A stretch of 9,790 nucleotides of DNA from Planctomycetaceae bacterium. GTDB taxonomy: Bacteria > Planctomycetota > Planctomycetia > Pirellulales > Thermoguttaceae. Below are positions 1 to 7,350 of this stretch, in pieces. Each line of letters opens with the position of its first letter. Position 1 is the stretch's first letter. A program made the translations under genes and the position numbers. The stretch covers positions 1 through 9,790 of the forward strand of contig JAITDV010000460.1 of the NCBI GenBank assembly GCA_031282385.1. Direction: 5' to 3'. Under the pieces are notes generated by a model that did not search any database, had not been told where the DNA came from, and saw nothing but the letters and a program-made list of their open reading frames with translations.

Positions 1-115
1 TCTTCTTATTCCCCTCCTTCGGAGGGGTTAGGGGTGGTCTCGGAGGAGTTAAAGGCGGTTTTTCGTTGTAGTTTTTTTGTTGCGTTGATGTATTTTTAGG
101 TTAGAGAAAAGGTCT
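1..115. repeat. R1 MITE-like repeat, right part of a copy clipped by the window edge
   Basis: These 115 bases match 7117-7231 without gaps and with 5 mismatches (positions 18, 28, 58, 83 and 106), about 96% identity by direct comparison. The copy starts about 80 bases into the element, so its left end lies outside the window. It contains a perfect hairpin at 11-27 (7-bp arms CCCCTCC/GGAGGGG, 3-base loop) followed by a G-rich stretch. It ends with the terminal repeat AGGTTAGAGAAAAGGTCT at 98-115. It lies about 15 bp beyond the prepilin stop codon. No protein is encoded. A non-autonomous mobile element is inferred from the full copy at 7038-7231. Confidence 0.85.
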
Positions 116-129
116 AATAAATAAAAATA

Positions 130-1044
130 TCATGGTAACAACGCCTCTATTGTAGATGAACCCAAATTCGTAATATTGTCATAGTCTCCGTCATCTAATT
201 TTGAACCATTTGTTATTCGATCCGCCTGCGCGGTCTTTCCAAACTTTCCATCCGCGCCGGGATGAATCAATTGAAACGTTTCTGAGTTATGCCATTTATC
301 TGGTTTATCTGATTCTTCTGATTTTTCGTAATAATATGGAGAAGCTGTTCCATACGAATCCGATGAAAATGTTTCTTTCCAAATCTCGTTTGTATCATTT
401 TTGTACGCATTAGCTCCTCCACCCTTTTTTCCTCGAAAATAAACTACCGGTCCATCTTTGCTTCCCATACTAATGACAATACGTTTTTTATTTTCAATTT
501 CACGAACATTCTTATCTTCAGATAATTCGATAAAAACTTCATTGTCAAATGCATCTGAATTAGTATCATTTACAGTAAAAGGAGTAGTCTTATTCACACT
601 AAATCCGCAATATTTACCATCTTTATTGCTAAAACCGCCAAGCCAAAATACAAGTGAATCCTTATTATTTGTATTCGGAATTTCTGTATCTGCACATCTG
701 GGCCAGCGTTTTTTTATATGTCTTGCAACCGCCTTTTCATCTGCCAACATTGGCGGGTATTCTCCGAATTTACTTTTGTACATTTCTAAAGCCATTTCAA
801 TTTCATTTATTTTCATTCTTACTGTTGTAACTCTTGTTGTTGCTATGACTCTGAAAGCGGCGGCAGTGATTAAGGTCGCGAGAATGCCGATGATTGCAAC
901 AACCACCAATAACTCCACCAACGTAAAACCATATCTATATTGTTTGTGCCGTTTGTTGAGAATAACTTGCGTTTTTTTCTCGTTTGTTACAAATTGCACC
1001 GGCAGATAATTTTCGTTACAATAATTCTTGTATAAATTACACAT
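130..1044 (-). CDS. Type IV prepilin / type II secretion pseudopilin (GspG-like) with a long leader
   Basis: This 304-residue protein is a predicted pilus or pseudopilus subunit, inserted in the inner membrane and processed by a prepilin peptidase. The class III-like methylation motif is clear: cleavage between Gly39 and Phe40, Glu at mature position 5 (Glu44), then a hydrophobic helix to about residue 63. The soluble part has the GspG-like 'EYPP' segment (95-98). Its C-terminus carries GADGKFG (263-269) and DNITN (289-293), which recall planctomycete pseudopilins. The 39-residue leader is far longer than the usual 6-25. The start is supported by an AGGAG ribosome site 7-8 bases upstream, so the leader is probably real. 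It is the last of four co-oriented pilus genes. Which fibre it builds cannot be told from sequence. The stop is TGA. Confidence 0.9.
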   Translation of the reverse strand: MCNLYKNYCNENYLPVQFVTNEKKTQVILNKRHKQYRYGFTLVELLVVVAIIGILATLITAAAFRVIATTRVTTVRMKINEIEMALEMYKSKFGEYPPMLADEKAVARHIKKRWPRCADTEIPNTNNKDSLVFWLGGFSNKDGKYCGFSVNKTTPFTVNDTNSDAFDNEVFIELSEDKNVREIENKKRIVISMGSKDGPVVYFRGKKGGGANAYKNDTNEIWKETFSSDSYGTASPYYYEKSEESDKPDKWHNSETFQLIHPGADGKFGKTAQADRITNGSKLDDGDYDNITNLGSSTIEALLP

Positions 1045-1047
1045 AAT

Positions 1048-1056
1048 TTTCTCCTG
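1048..1056 (-). promoter_or_regulatory. Ribosome binding site of the prepilin gene
   Basis: On the minus strand the bases before the ATG read CAGGAGAAAATT, a strong AGGAG Shine-Dalgarno at good spacing. It decides in favour of the upstream start and hence the unusually long leader peptide. Confidence 0.7.
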
Positions 1057-1105
1057 TTTTTAATGATTAAAAAATTTTTCCGAAATTCACACGTCTGACA
1101 TGGAA

Positions 1106-1123
1106 ATAGCGGATAGCGGATAG
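1106..1123. repeat. Heptamer tandem repeat, left of R2 copy 1
   Basis: The stretch reads ATAGCGGATAGCGGATAG, about two and a half units of the heptamer TAGCGGA. On the opposite strand it is CTATCCG, one base different from the CTATCCA heptamer at 1293-1326. The two arrays are therefore related and in inverted orientation around R2 copy 1. Confidence 0.75.
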
Positions 1124-1127
1124 TTTC

Positions 1128-1252
1128 AAACTGTTCACACCTGAAATTTCGTTTACCTTTACCTGCTTACCCATCGGGCTATTCGCCTATCGGAAAGCAG
1201 GTTTTCATGCTCTTGAGTTACGCAATTTGTAGTATGATCAGTTAGTTGCAAA
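1128..1252 (+). repeat. R2 dispersed repeat, copy 1 (solo)
   Basis: The first 31 bases, starting AAACTGTTCACAC, match the reverse complement of 9021-9051 with one mismatch. The rest aligns with gaps to both other copies, sharing GAGT-ACGCAATTT and a final AGTTGCAAA. The centre holds a hairpin with arms CCTGCTT (1161-1167) and AAGCAGG (about 1195-1201), followed by TTTT on the plus strand. It lies between pilC and the prepilin gene. It may be a solo end of the cassette proposed at 7033-9051 or an independent intergenic repeat. No coding potential is seen. Confidence 0.7.
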
Positions 1253-1292
1253 GTAACAGAAAATTGAAATATTCCATAAACCACAACTTAAA

Positions 1293-1326
1293 ATCCACTA
1301 TCCACTATCCACTATCCACTATCCAC
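1293..1326. repeat. ATCCACT heptamer tandem repeat
   Basis: Four perfect units of ATCCACT (1293-1320) are followed by a six-base partial unit. It ends 9 bp before the pilC stop codon, so it lies in the 3' untranslated spacer. Such short arrays vary in copy number through replication slippage. Function unknown. Confidence 0.9.
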
Positions 1327-1334
1327 CCACTTTA

Positions 1335-2672
1335 TCATGATCCGGGGCTGCCGGACAAGTTCGTAATTAGCGAAATCAACGGTAAAAACAACGCAATAAC
1401 AATAAATCCAACCATACCTCCAAGAAACATAACCAACAACGGCTCAATAATACTCATCAACGCATTCGTTGCCGCCTCAACTTCTTGATCATACGTGTCT
1501 GCAATTTTATACAACATTGTGTCCAGTTCGCCCGTTTCTTCACCCACATCTACCATGTTCACCACCATATCATCCAGTATCCGCGCATTCAACCTCGTCG
1601 CATAAACCAACGCCCCAACTCCCGGAATAAAAAACGTAAAATACGCCAACGCGCCAAAATGAAACGGCGGCTTTGAATACATTTTCATCGGATTCGCTAT
1701 CGTATCACCATCGCGAATTGCCTCCAATATACGTTGATACATTAGCTCAAATACCGCATTGTTACTCGTCTCCTTCGTAATATGCAACGCCTCCAAAATC
1801 GGTACCCCGCTCGTAACCAACGTTCCTAAAGTCCGCGTTGTCCGCGCTACTGTTGTCTTCTCTATCAACGTCCCAAAAACCGGTAACTTCAACATAAAAA
1901 GATGCCACCCAAAACGCCCATAATCAAACCCCGTCGTCAACTTGACCATAAGCCAAATCGAAAACGGAATCAACGGAATCAAATAAAAGAAATTCACAAC
2001 AAATTTCGAAATCGCAATCAACAATAACGTCATCATCGGTAACTTCAAACCAAATTCCGTAAATATCGTCTCAAACTTCGGCACAATAAAATACATAATA
2101 AATGCCAAAATCCCTACCGCGAATCCAACAACGCAAATTGGATACGTCAACGCCGATTTAACCCTCGACTTCAACGCCTCCGACCGCTCAAGAAATTCCG
2201 CAAGACGCTGTAAAATAGTTTCCAACGCCCCGCCCGCCTCGCCTGCTTTGATCATGTTCACAAACAACCGATTAAATGCCTTCGGCGCCTTTGACATTGC
2301 CTCCGATAAACTCGACCCGCTCTCAATCTCTGTCGTAACATCTATAAGCGCATTTTTAAGCGGACCAGGTTTTGCCTGCGTCATCAGAATATTCAGACTG
2401 CGTAAAATCGGCAGTCCTGCATCTTGCAAAATCGAAAGTTGCCGAGTAAAAATCGCCAATTGTTTCGACCTAACTCCGCCAAACGTGCGTGTTTTGCCGG
2501 TTGCTCCCGCTTTACCTGACTTTGCCTTACGCTCTTTGTAAATTGATATCTTCGTCACCTGATAACGCATGTGACGTATTGTAGCCAACGCCTCATCTTC
2601 AGTCGCCGCCTCAATAATATCATTTATCTCATTACCCTTCTGGTCTATCGCCTCAAACTTAAACTGTGGCAT
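1335..2672 (-). CDS. pilC: Type IV pilus / type II secretion inner-membrane platform protein PilC/GspF
   Basis: This 445-residue polytopic membrane protein is the platform on which PilB and PilT ATPases act. It has an N-terminal cytoplasmic segment (1-70, with a Lys/Gly-rich linker at 46-63). Two T2SSF repeats follow at about 72-195 and 275-432. Typical signatures are visible: 'LPILRSL' (87-93), 'IKAGEAGG' (141-148) and, in the second repeat, 'VDVGEETGELD' (374-384). Membrane helices are likely at about 178-198, 213-243 and 408-433. An extra hydrophobic stretch (about 338-357) lies in an insert that splits repeat two. GAGG 8-9 bases before the ATG supports the start. Stops are TGA followed directly by TAA. 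The gene follows pilB after 166 bp. Family identity is secure; pilus versus secretion role is inferred from the nearby pilT. Confidence 0.93.
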   Translation of the reverse strand: MPQFKFEAIDQKGNEINDIIEAATEDEALATIRHMRYQVTKISIYKERKAKSGKAGATGKTRTFGGVRSKQLAIFTRQLSILQDAGLPILRSLNILMTQAKPGPLKNALIDVTTEIESGSSLSEAMSKAPKAFNRLFVNMIKAGEAGGALETILQRLAEFLERSEALKSRVKSALTYPICVVGFAVGILAFIMYFIVPKFETIFTEFGLKLPMMTLLLIAISKFVVNFFYLIPLIPFSIWLMVKLTTGFDYGRFGWHLFMLKLPVFGTLIEKTTVARTTRTLGTLVTSGVPILEALHITKETSNNAVFELMYQRILEAIRDGDTIANPMKMYSKPPFHFGALAYFTFFIPGVGALVYATRLNARILDDMVVNMVDVGEETGELDTMLYKIADTYDQEVEAATNALMSIIEPLLVMFLGGMVGFIVIALFLPLISLITNLSGSPGS

Positions 2673-2727
2673 TTTAGTACCCTCACAAACTTGGTTAAAA
2701 ATTAATTCGGAATTATTTTTTTATATT

Positions 2728-2756
2728 TTTGTAACGAAATTTCTTTTGTAACGAAA
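2728..2756. repeat. Two direct copies of TTTGTAACGAAA upstream of pilC
   Basis: Exact 12-mers lie at 2728-2739 and 2745-2756, 17 bp apart start to start, in the pilB-pilC spacer about 55-85 bp before the pilC start. The arrangement could be an operator or part of a promoter region. No regulator is recognised, and chance in AT-rich DNA is possible. Confidence 0.4.
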
Positions 2757-2838
2757 ATACACCGCGTCCAAAATTATGCTAAATTTTATTGCTAAATAAT
2801 ATTGAAACCCGACTCCACAATTCCAAATCCTAATACAA

Positions 2839-4554
2839 TCAATCCACAACAGTTTCCCTAACAACTTCATCAATTGTAGTTATTCCGTTATAAATTTTTT
2901 GCAATCCCGCTTCTCTCAACGTCAACATTCCATTTCTCGCAGCAGCAGCTCTCAAATCTGCCGCCGAAACATTGTGTATTATCAAATCCCGTATCTCATC
3001 GTTGATTAACATAAATTCATGAATAGCCGTCCGCCCTTTGTATCCAGTGTTATTACAAGTTGAACATCCTCTGCCCCGATAAAAAAACTTGCCCTGAATC
3101 TCATTTTGCGAAAGTTCCAACTCCGCAAGCTGCTCCGGCGTCGGCATATATTTTTCCCTGCAATCTTTACAAATTGTCCTTACTAATCGTTGCGCTAATA
3201 TTGCCTCAACAGTTGCCGTAATCATAAACGCCGGTATGCCCATGTCCTTGAGCCGCGTTACCGTACTCGGCGCATCGTTTGTATGCAGCGTACTAAAAAC
3301 CAAATGCCCCGTAAGCGACGCCTGAATCGCAATCTCCGCCGTCTCCCGATCCCGAATCTCCCCAACCAAAATAATATCCGGGTCTTGACGCAATATCGAA
3401 CGTAAACATTGGGCAAACGTGTTGCCGATGTCAGCATCAATCGGCATTTGAATTATCCCGTCAATATCATATTCAACAGGGTCTTCCGTCGTCATCAATT
3501 TGTCCGTAATCGCATTAAGCTCCGAAAGTGCCGCATACAACGTCGTCGTTTTGCCCGACCCCGTCGGTCCCGTAACTAACACAATTCCATTCGGACGTTC
3601 AAGCACCTTGCGAAAATCCCGCAACAACGTCTGATCCATACCGACTTTGTCAAGGTTAAGCATAACAACCGACTTGTCAAGTATCCGGCAAACCACACTC
3701 TCCCCAAAAAGCGTCGGCAATACACTCACCCGCAAATCAATCGGATGCCCACTCACAGTCAACCTTATCCGCCCGTCTTGCGGTAACCTCCGCTCCGCAA
3801 TATCAAGACTCGCCATTACCTTTATCCGAGTTGTAATCGCCGAAGCTAAATGACGCGGCGGAGGTACCATTTCATAAAGCGTCCCATCCGCCTTGATACG
3901 AATCTTAAACTCCTCCTCAAACGGCTCAAAATGTAAGTCACTCGCATGATCACGTATGCCAAGCAAAAAAACCATGTTGAGCAACTTCCGAACCGGCGCC
4001 GATTCACTCAACGCCTCAATACTCGCTAAATCAATAGTTCCTTGTTCTATTGCCGTCGCCGCATCTTTGAGCGCCTTGTCCCGCTCCATGTCAGCAATCA
4101 ACGACTCAACACTCTCAACATCGGACGCATAATACCTGTCAATAGCAGTCTTGATTTCCTTAGGCGTCGCAACAACTGCACGAATCTCATAGCCAAGAAA
4201 ATTACGCAACTCATCAAGCGTCATAATATTCTGCGGCTCACACATCGCAACCGTCAATATATCGTTACGAAAACTCACAGGTATCACCTTGTACAATTGC
4301 GCCATCGGTTCGGTCAACTGTTGCAATACTTCAGGCGGAATAGTAATATCACTAAGCACTATCACCTGCAAACCAAGCTGCTCCGCCAACGCCGCCGCAA
4401 CTTGATCATCACTAAGATAACCCATCGAAATCGCCGTTTGACCGATCATCTCATTGTGCCGATGCAAATGCTCCTCAAGCAACAACTCAAGCTGCTCCTC
4501 CGTAATATAATTAAGATCAACAAGAACTTGACCTATCTTACGCTTTAATGCCAT
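2839..4554 (-). CDS. pilB: Type IV pilus extension / type II secretion ATPase PilB/GspE
   Basis: This 571-residue cytoplasmic hexameric ATPase drives pilin polymerisation with PilC. An MshEN-type N-terminal domain (about 1-150) contains two repeats of the c-di-GMP-binding pattern (6-30 and 36-60). Its usual Arg positions are Lys6 and Met36, and a usual Gly is Asn15, so ligand binding is uncertain. The ATPase core is complete: Walker A GPTGSGKTT (329-337), Asp box TTEDPVEY (355-362), Walker B DPDIILVGEIRD (391-402) and His box TLHTNDA (422-428). The zinc-binding cysteines of the GspE/PilB branch are present: Cys462, Cys465, Cys497 and Cys500. The length is normal for the family. No strong Shine-Dalgarno is seen, but the N-terminus starts where the family does. 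The stop is TGA. Confidence 0.95.
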   Translation of the reverse strand: MALKRKIGQVLVDLNYITEEQLELLLEEHLHRHNEMIGQTAISMGYLSDDQVAAALAEQLGLQVIVLSDITIPPEVLQQLTEPMAQLYKVIPVSFRNDILTVAMCEPQNIMTLDELRNFLGYEIRAVVATPKEIKTAIDRYYASDVESVESLIADMERDKALKDAATAIEQGTIDLASIEALSESAPVRKLLNMVFLLGIRDHASDLHFEPFEEEFKIRIKADGTLYEMVPPPRHLASAITTRIKVMASLDIAERRLPQDGRIRLTVSGHPIDLRVSVLPTLFGESVVCRILDKSVVMLNLDKVGMDQTLLRDFRKVLERPNGIVLVTGPTGSGKTTTLYAALSELNAITDKLMTTEDPVEYDIDGIIQMPIDADIGNTFAQCLRSILRQDPDIILVGEIRDRETAEIAIQASLTGHLVFSTLHTNDAPSTVTRLKDMGIPAFMITATVEAILAQRLVRTICKDCREKYMPTPEQLAELELSQNEIQGKFFYRGRGCSTCNNTGYKGRTAIHEFMLINDEIRDLIIHNVSAADLRAAAARNGMLTLREAGLQKIYNGITTIDEVVRETVVD

Positions 4555-4963
4555 CGAATTATTTTAAGTTAAATGTTATTTGAAAAATCAAAAATTAGTA
4601 ATAACGTTCATGTTTGTTATGTCTCTTTTTTTAATTAGGTAATGAGGTTGTTGCGGTGAGCATCTTGGTTACTGATGTTGTTTTGTTTAGGAAAATTAGG
4701 TGGAAATGAGGTTATCGTTCACTTCTTTTAAAGTTATTTATTGAAAAAATACTCTACTGAATAGTTACCTTTTTTTGGGTATTTTTCTATTGACATGTTG
4801 TTCCTACGGTACAGAAAAATGAATGTTCTTGACCGCTACTGAATAGTTACTTCGTTTTTACAAAAAACTTGAGGGACAAAAGGACTTTGGTGATATAACA
4901 AAAAACACATTTCAAAAACCGAAAATTCAAATGCGAAGAGTATGTGGTAATCATGTATGTTAA
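4555..4963. other. pilT-pilB spacer, 409 bp without a gene
   Basis: I see no coding frame on either strand. It holds two exact copies of CTACTGAATAGTTAC (4754-4768 and 4836-4850) and AT-rich sequence. The length suggests that pilB may have its own promoter, but none can be assigned with confidence. Confidence 0.5.
4754..4850. repeat. 15-bp direct repeat pair CTACTGAATAGTTAC
   Basis: Two exact copies lie at 4754-4768 and 4836-4850, 82 bp apart. A related sequence, ACTGAATAGTTTAC, occurs at 8961-8974 inside R2 copy 3. The pair could be ends of a small remnant element or protein-binding sites. The meaning is not established. Confidence 0.6.
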
Positions 4964-6118
4964 TCAGACGTATTTTATTTTTGAGTTTCTTTTTGGTGCA
5001 GCATCTTCCTCGTCAACATCAACCGATCCGTCCTCCTCTGAAATCTCTCCCGCTTCATAACGTAATATTTTCGCTGCCAACGAATCCGGTAAATTTGATT
5101 TCGTTAAAGCATCTTCTTTTGAAATAACTTTGTCTCGCCAAAGTCTAAACAAATGGTCATCCAAAAGTTGCATACCAAGTTTATGACCGGTTTGAATTGA
5201 CGACGTTATTCGGAACGTTTTATTCTCACGAATCAAATTCGCAATCGCACTTGTAACCACTAACATCTCATACGCCGCAACACGACCGCCTTGAATTCTT
5301 GGCAAGAGTTGTTGGGCAAGAATGCCGATAATTGACGTCGATAATTGCGTGCGGATTTGGTCTTGTTGGTTTGTTGGGAACACGTCAATAATACGGTTTA
5401 TTGTTCCCGCTGCACTTGAAGTGTGAAGCGTGCCGAAAACAATATGCCCCGTTTCCGCCGCCGTAATTGCCGCCTCTATCGTCTCAAGATCACGAAGCTC
5501 ACCAACAAGAATAACATCAGGGTCTTGCCGCAACGCCCGCCGAATCGCTTCTGCAAATGTCGGTACGTCAACTCCAACCTCACGTTGATTCACAGTTGAT
5601 TTTTTATGATAATGATAAAATTCAATCGGGTCTTCAATCGTAATAATATGATGGTCAACATTGTCATTCAAATAATCAATACACGCCGCAAGCGTAGTAG
5701 ATTTACCCGACCCCGTCGGTCCCGTTACCAACACCAATCCACGCGGACGCAAAATAAGATCACGCATAACAGGCGGAGTTTGGAGTTGCTCCATGCTTAG
5801 AAGTTTATTTGGAATTTGCCGCAGAACCAAGCCGGTATTGCCCCGTTGCTTAAATACAGAAACACGAAAACGCGCCTTGTCCCCAAAAGCAAAACCGAAA
5901 TCTGTACTTCCTGATTGTTGAAGTTCCTGTTGGCAACGTTCCGGTGTAATACTTTTCATCAATGAAACCGTATCTTCAGGTTCAAGTATTTTCGTCTCCA
6001 ACTTAACAAGCCGACCATGTAACCGCAACACCGGAGGTTGACCTACAGCTATATGAAGGTCACTTGCTCCGCGAGTAAATACCGTCTCCAAAAGTTTATC
6101 TACTAAAATTGTACTCAT
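4964..6118 (-). CDS. pilT: Type IV pilus retraction ATPase PilT
   Basis: This 384-residue cytoplasmic hexameric ATPase depolymerises pili, powering twitching, adhesion or DNA uptake. It has the short N-terminal domain of PilT ('ASDLHIAVGQPP', 18-29) and no MshEN or zinc-cysteine region, which separates it from PilB. Motifs are complete: Walker A GPTGSGKST (133-141), Asp box ITIEDPIEF (159-167), Walker B DPDVILVGELRD (199-210) and His box TLHTSSA (230-236). The PilT C-terminal signature AIRNLIRE appears as AIANLIRE (291-298), with Ala for Arg. An acidic tail (about 357-373) ends the protein. AAGGA nine bases before the ATG supports the start. It is the first gene of the pilus cluster; pilB follows after 409 bp. 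The stop is TGA. Confidence 0.95.
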   Translation of the reverse strand: MSTILVDKLLETVFTRGASDLHIAVGQPPVLRLHGRLVKLETKILEPEDTVSLMKSITPERCQQELQQSGSTDFGFAFGDKARFRVSVFKQRGNTGLVLRQIPNKLLSMEQLQTPPVMRDLILRPRGLVLVTGPTGSGKSTTLAACIDYLNDNVDHHIITIEDPIEFYHYHKKSTVNQREVGVDVPTFAEAIRRALRQDPDVILVGELRDLETIEAAITAAETGHIVFGTLHTSSAAGTINRIIDVFPTNQQDQIRTQLSTSIIGILAQQLLPRIQGGRVAAYEMLVVTSAIANLIRENKTFRITSSIQTGHKLGMQLLDDHLFRLWRDKVISKEDALTKSNLPDSLAAKILRYEAGEISEEDGSVDVDEEDAAPKRNSKIKYV

Positions 6119-7037
6119 AATCCAAAATCCTTAATAACTAAAATTAAATTGTAAAGTGTATCAACACTTCCGTAACATTTGCAGATAACAAAAAAATTAC
6201 CGTTACGAAAAATATAACACACGGTCAACACAACCACTCACACATCCCAATTTGTAACAATTATTTTTATCCAAGTTCATAATAAACGCAACAATTTAGC
6301 AGAAATCACAAAACAATTATCCCAAAAAGTCAAAAACTGTTCGCCCCGCCACGAAAAACCTAAAAAGATTATTTCCAGTTTTTTAACGCCCGCAAAACTA
6401 TTTCACGCTGATTACCAGACATAAACCCGTCAGCAAATATAATAAATCATTAGGTAATTTTTACACTATATACTCACAGCAAATTTTCTTGGAAATCATT
6501 TTGAAACTTACGTCAATAATTTTTATAACAAAAATATTGCATAAATCTTGACAATAAAATTGAGTTTTACCTGACAACAGGCAATTTCAGCTCACAGCAG
6601 AGTATGAAATATAACCGGACATAATGTTCACTTTGAAAGCTTTGACACCAACGTGTCTCATTAAATTTATCTGGATTAAACTGGTCAAAAAAGAAATATT
6701 GATTGGGGCAATCTAAATTATTCACTCGATCTTTTCAGCAATTTCAATTTGGCATAGTTGACGAAATACCAGCTTGACCAAGCGAATTTTTGTTTCAAAA
6801 AAGACGTCATAATCAATTCAAACCTAAAACTTCACCAATTTTCCCACACAGTTCAGTAAACCTGATCCAAAACCAAACCAGGTGAAAATATATCATCAAA
6901 GACTTAAATTGAAAGTAGGGATAACTACAGTATTCAACAATTATTCAAACTGTTAAACCCATAGCAAACGATAGAATAAACAGAAATTTACAATTCATAT
7001 TTCCGATGTTCCGTTTTCTCAAAAAATATTTTAAACT
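6119..7037. other. About 0.9 kb AT-rich region without a recognisable gene
   Basis: No open frame of 60 codons or more is present and I recognise no protein fragment, tRNA or rRNA. On the minus strand upstream of pilT there is a possible -35 (TTGACC, about 6211-6216), but its -10 match is poor. The region may hold the pilus promoter, an unrecognised small RNA, or decayed sequence. The right end, AAACT (7033-7037), is the outermost part of R2 copy 2. Confidence 0.5.
6128..6132 (-). promoter_or_regulatory. Ribosome binding site of pilT
   Basis: The minus strand reads AAGGATTTTGGATT before the ATG: an AAGGA Shine-Dalgarno with 9-base spacing. It fixes the pilT start. Confidence 0.55.
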
Positions 7038-7231
7038 AGACCTTTTCGATAACCTGTAGGAAACCACCCCTGACCCCTCCGAAGGAGGGGAATAATTCGC
7101 CTCCATCGGGTAGGCGTCTTCTTATTCCCCTCCCTCGGAGGGGCTAGGGGTGGTCTCGGAGGAGTTAAAGGCGATTTTTCGTTGTAGTTTTTTTGTTGTG
7201 TTGATGTATTTTTAGGTTAGAAAAAAGGTCT
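7038..7231. mobile_element. R1 MITE-like element, complete copy (194 bp)
   Basis: The ends form terminal inverted repeats: AGACCTTTTCGATAACCT (7038-7055) against AGGTTAGAAAAAAGGTCT (7214-7231), 15 of 18 paired. A second inverted pair lies inside at 7063-7095 and 7122-7154 (30 of 33 paired), each arm itself containing a CCCCTCC/GGAGGGG hairpin. ACT flanks both sides (7035-7037, 7232-7234). Removing the element plus one ACT restores AAACTGTTCAC, the conserved R2 sequence. There is no coding frame, so any movement would rely on a transposase elsewhere. The right 115 bp recur at 1-115. Confidence 0.75.
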
Positions 7232-7330
7232 ACTGTTCACACTTTAATTTCCTTTACTGCCGCCTGCTTACCTATTCGGAAAGCAGGCTTTTACGCTCCA
7301 GAGTCACGCAAATTATAGAACGAGTAGTAT
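7232..7330 (+). repeat. R2 dispersed repeat, copy 2 (interrupted by R1)
   Basis: The repeat aligns to copy 1 from CTGTTCACAC onward, with a shorter hairpin: arms GCCTGCTT (7262-7269) and AAGCAGGC (7281-7288), then TTTT. A shared GAGT-ACGCAA block follows. Its first five bases (AAACT, 7033-7037) lie on the other side of the R1 element. It ends about 20 bp beyond the conceptual stop of the AAA-ATPase gene. On the plus strand the stem plus T-run resembles a weak terminator, but no plus-strand gene precedes it. Confidence 0.65.
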
Positions 7331-7350
7331 ATAATTTTTCATTATCTCTT

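Noticed and set aside
458..1009. 183-codon plus-strand open frame
   Set aside because: It is antisense to the prepilin gene. The minus-strand frame has a clear prepilin motif and ribosome site, and this frame has neither.
1293..1326. CRISPR-like array
   Set aside because: The units are seven bases long and directly adjacent, with no spacers. This is a simple tandem repeat.
4042..4548. 168-codon plus-strand open frame
   Set aside because: It lies antisense to the conserved N-terminal part of PilB, has a skewed basic composition and resembles no family. It is a shadow frame.
6548..6576. Plus-strand promoter starting with TTGACA
   Set aside because: There is no acceptable -10 at 16-18 bases and no plus-strand gene downstream.
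7262..7292. Rho-independent terminator in R2 copy 2
   Set aside because: The T-run follows the stem only on the plus strand, where no gene reads into it. On the minus strand, the direction of the AAA-ATPase gene, there is no T-run.
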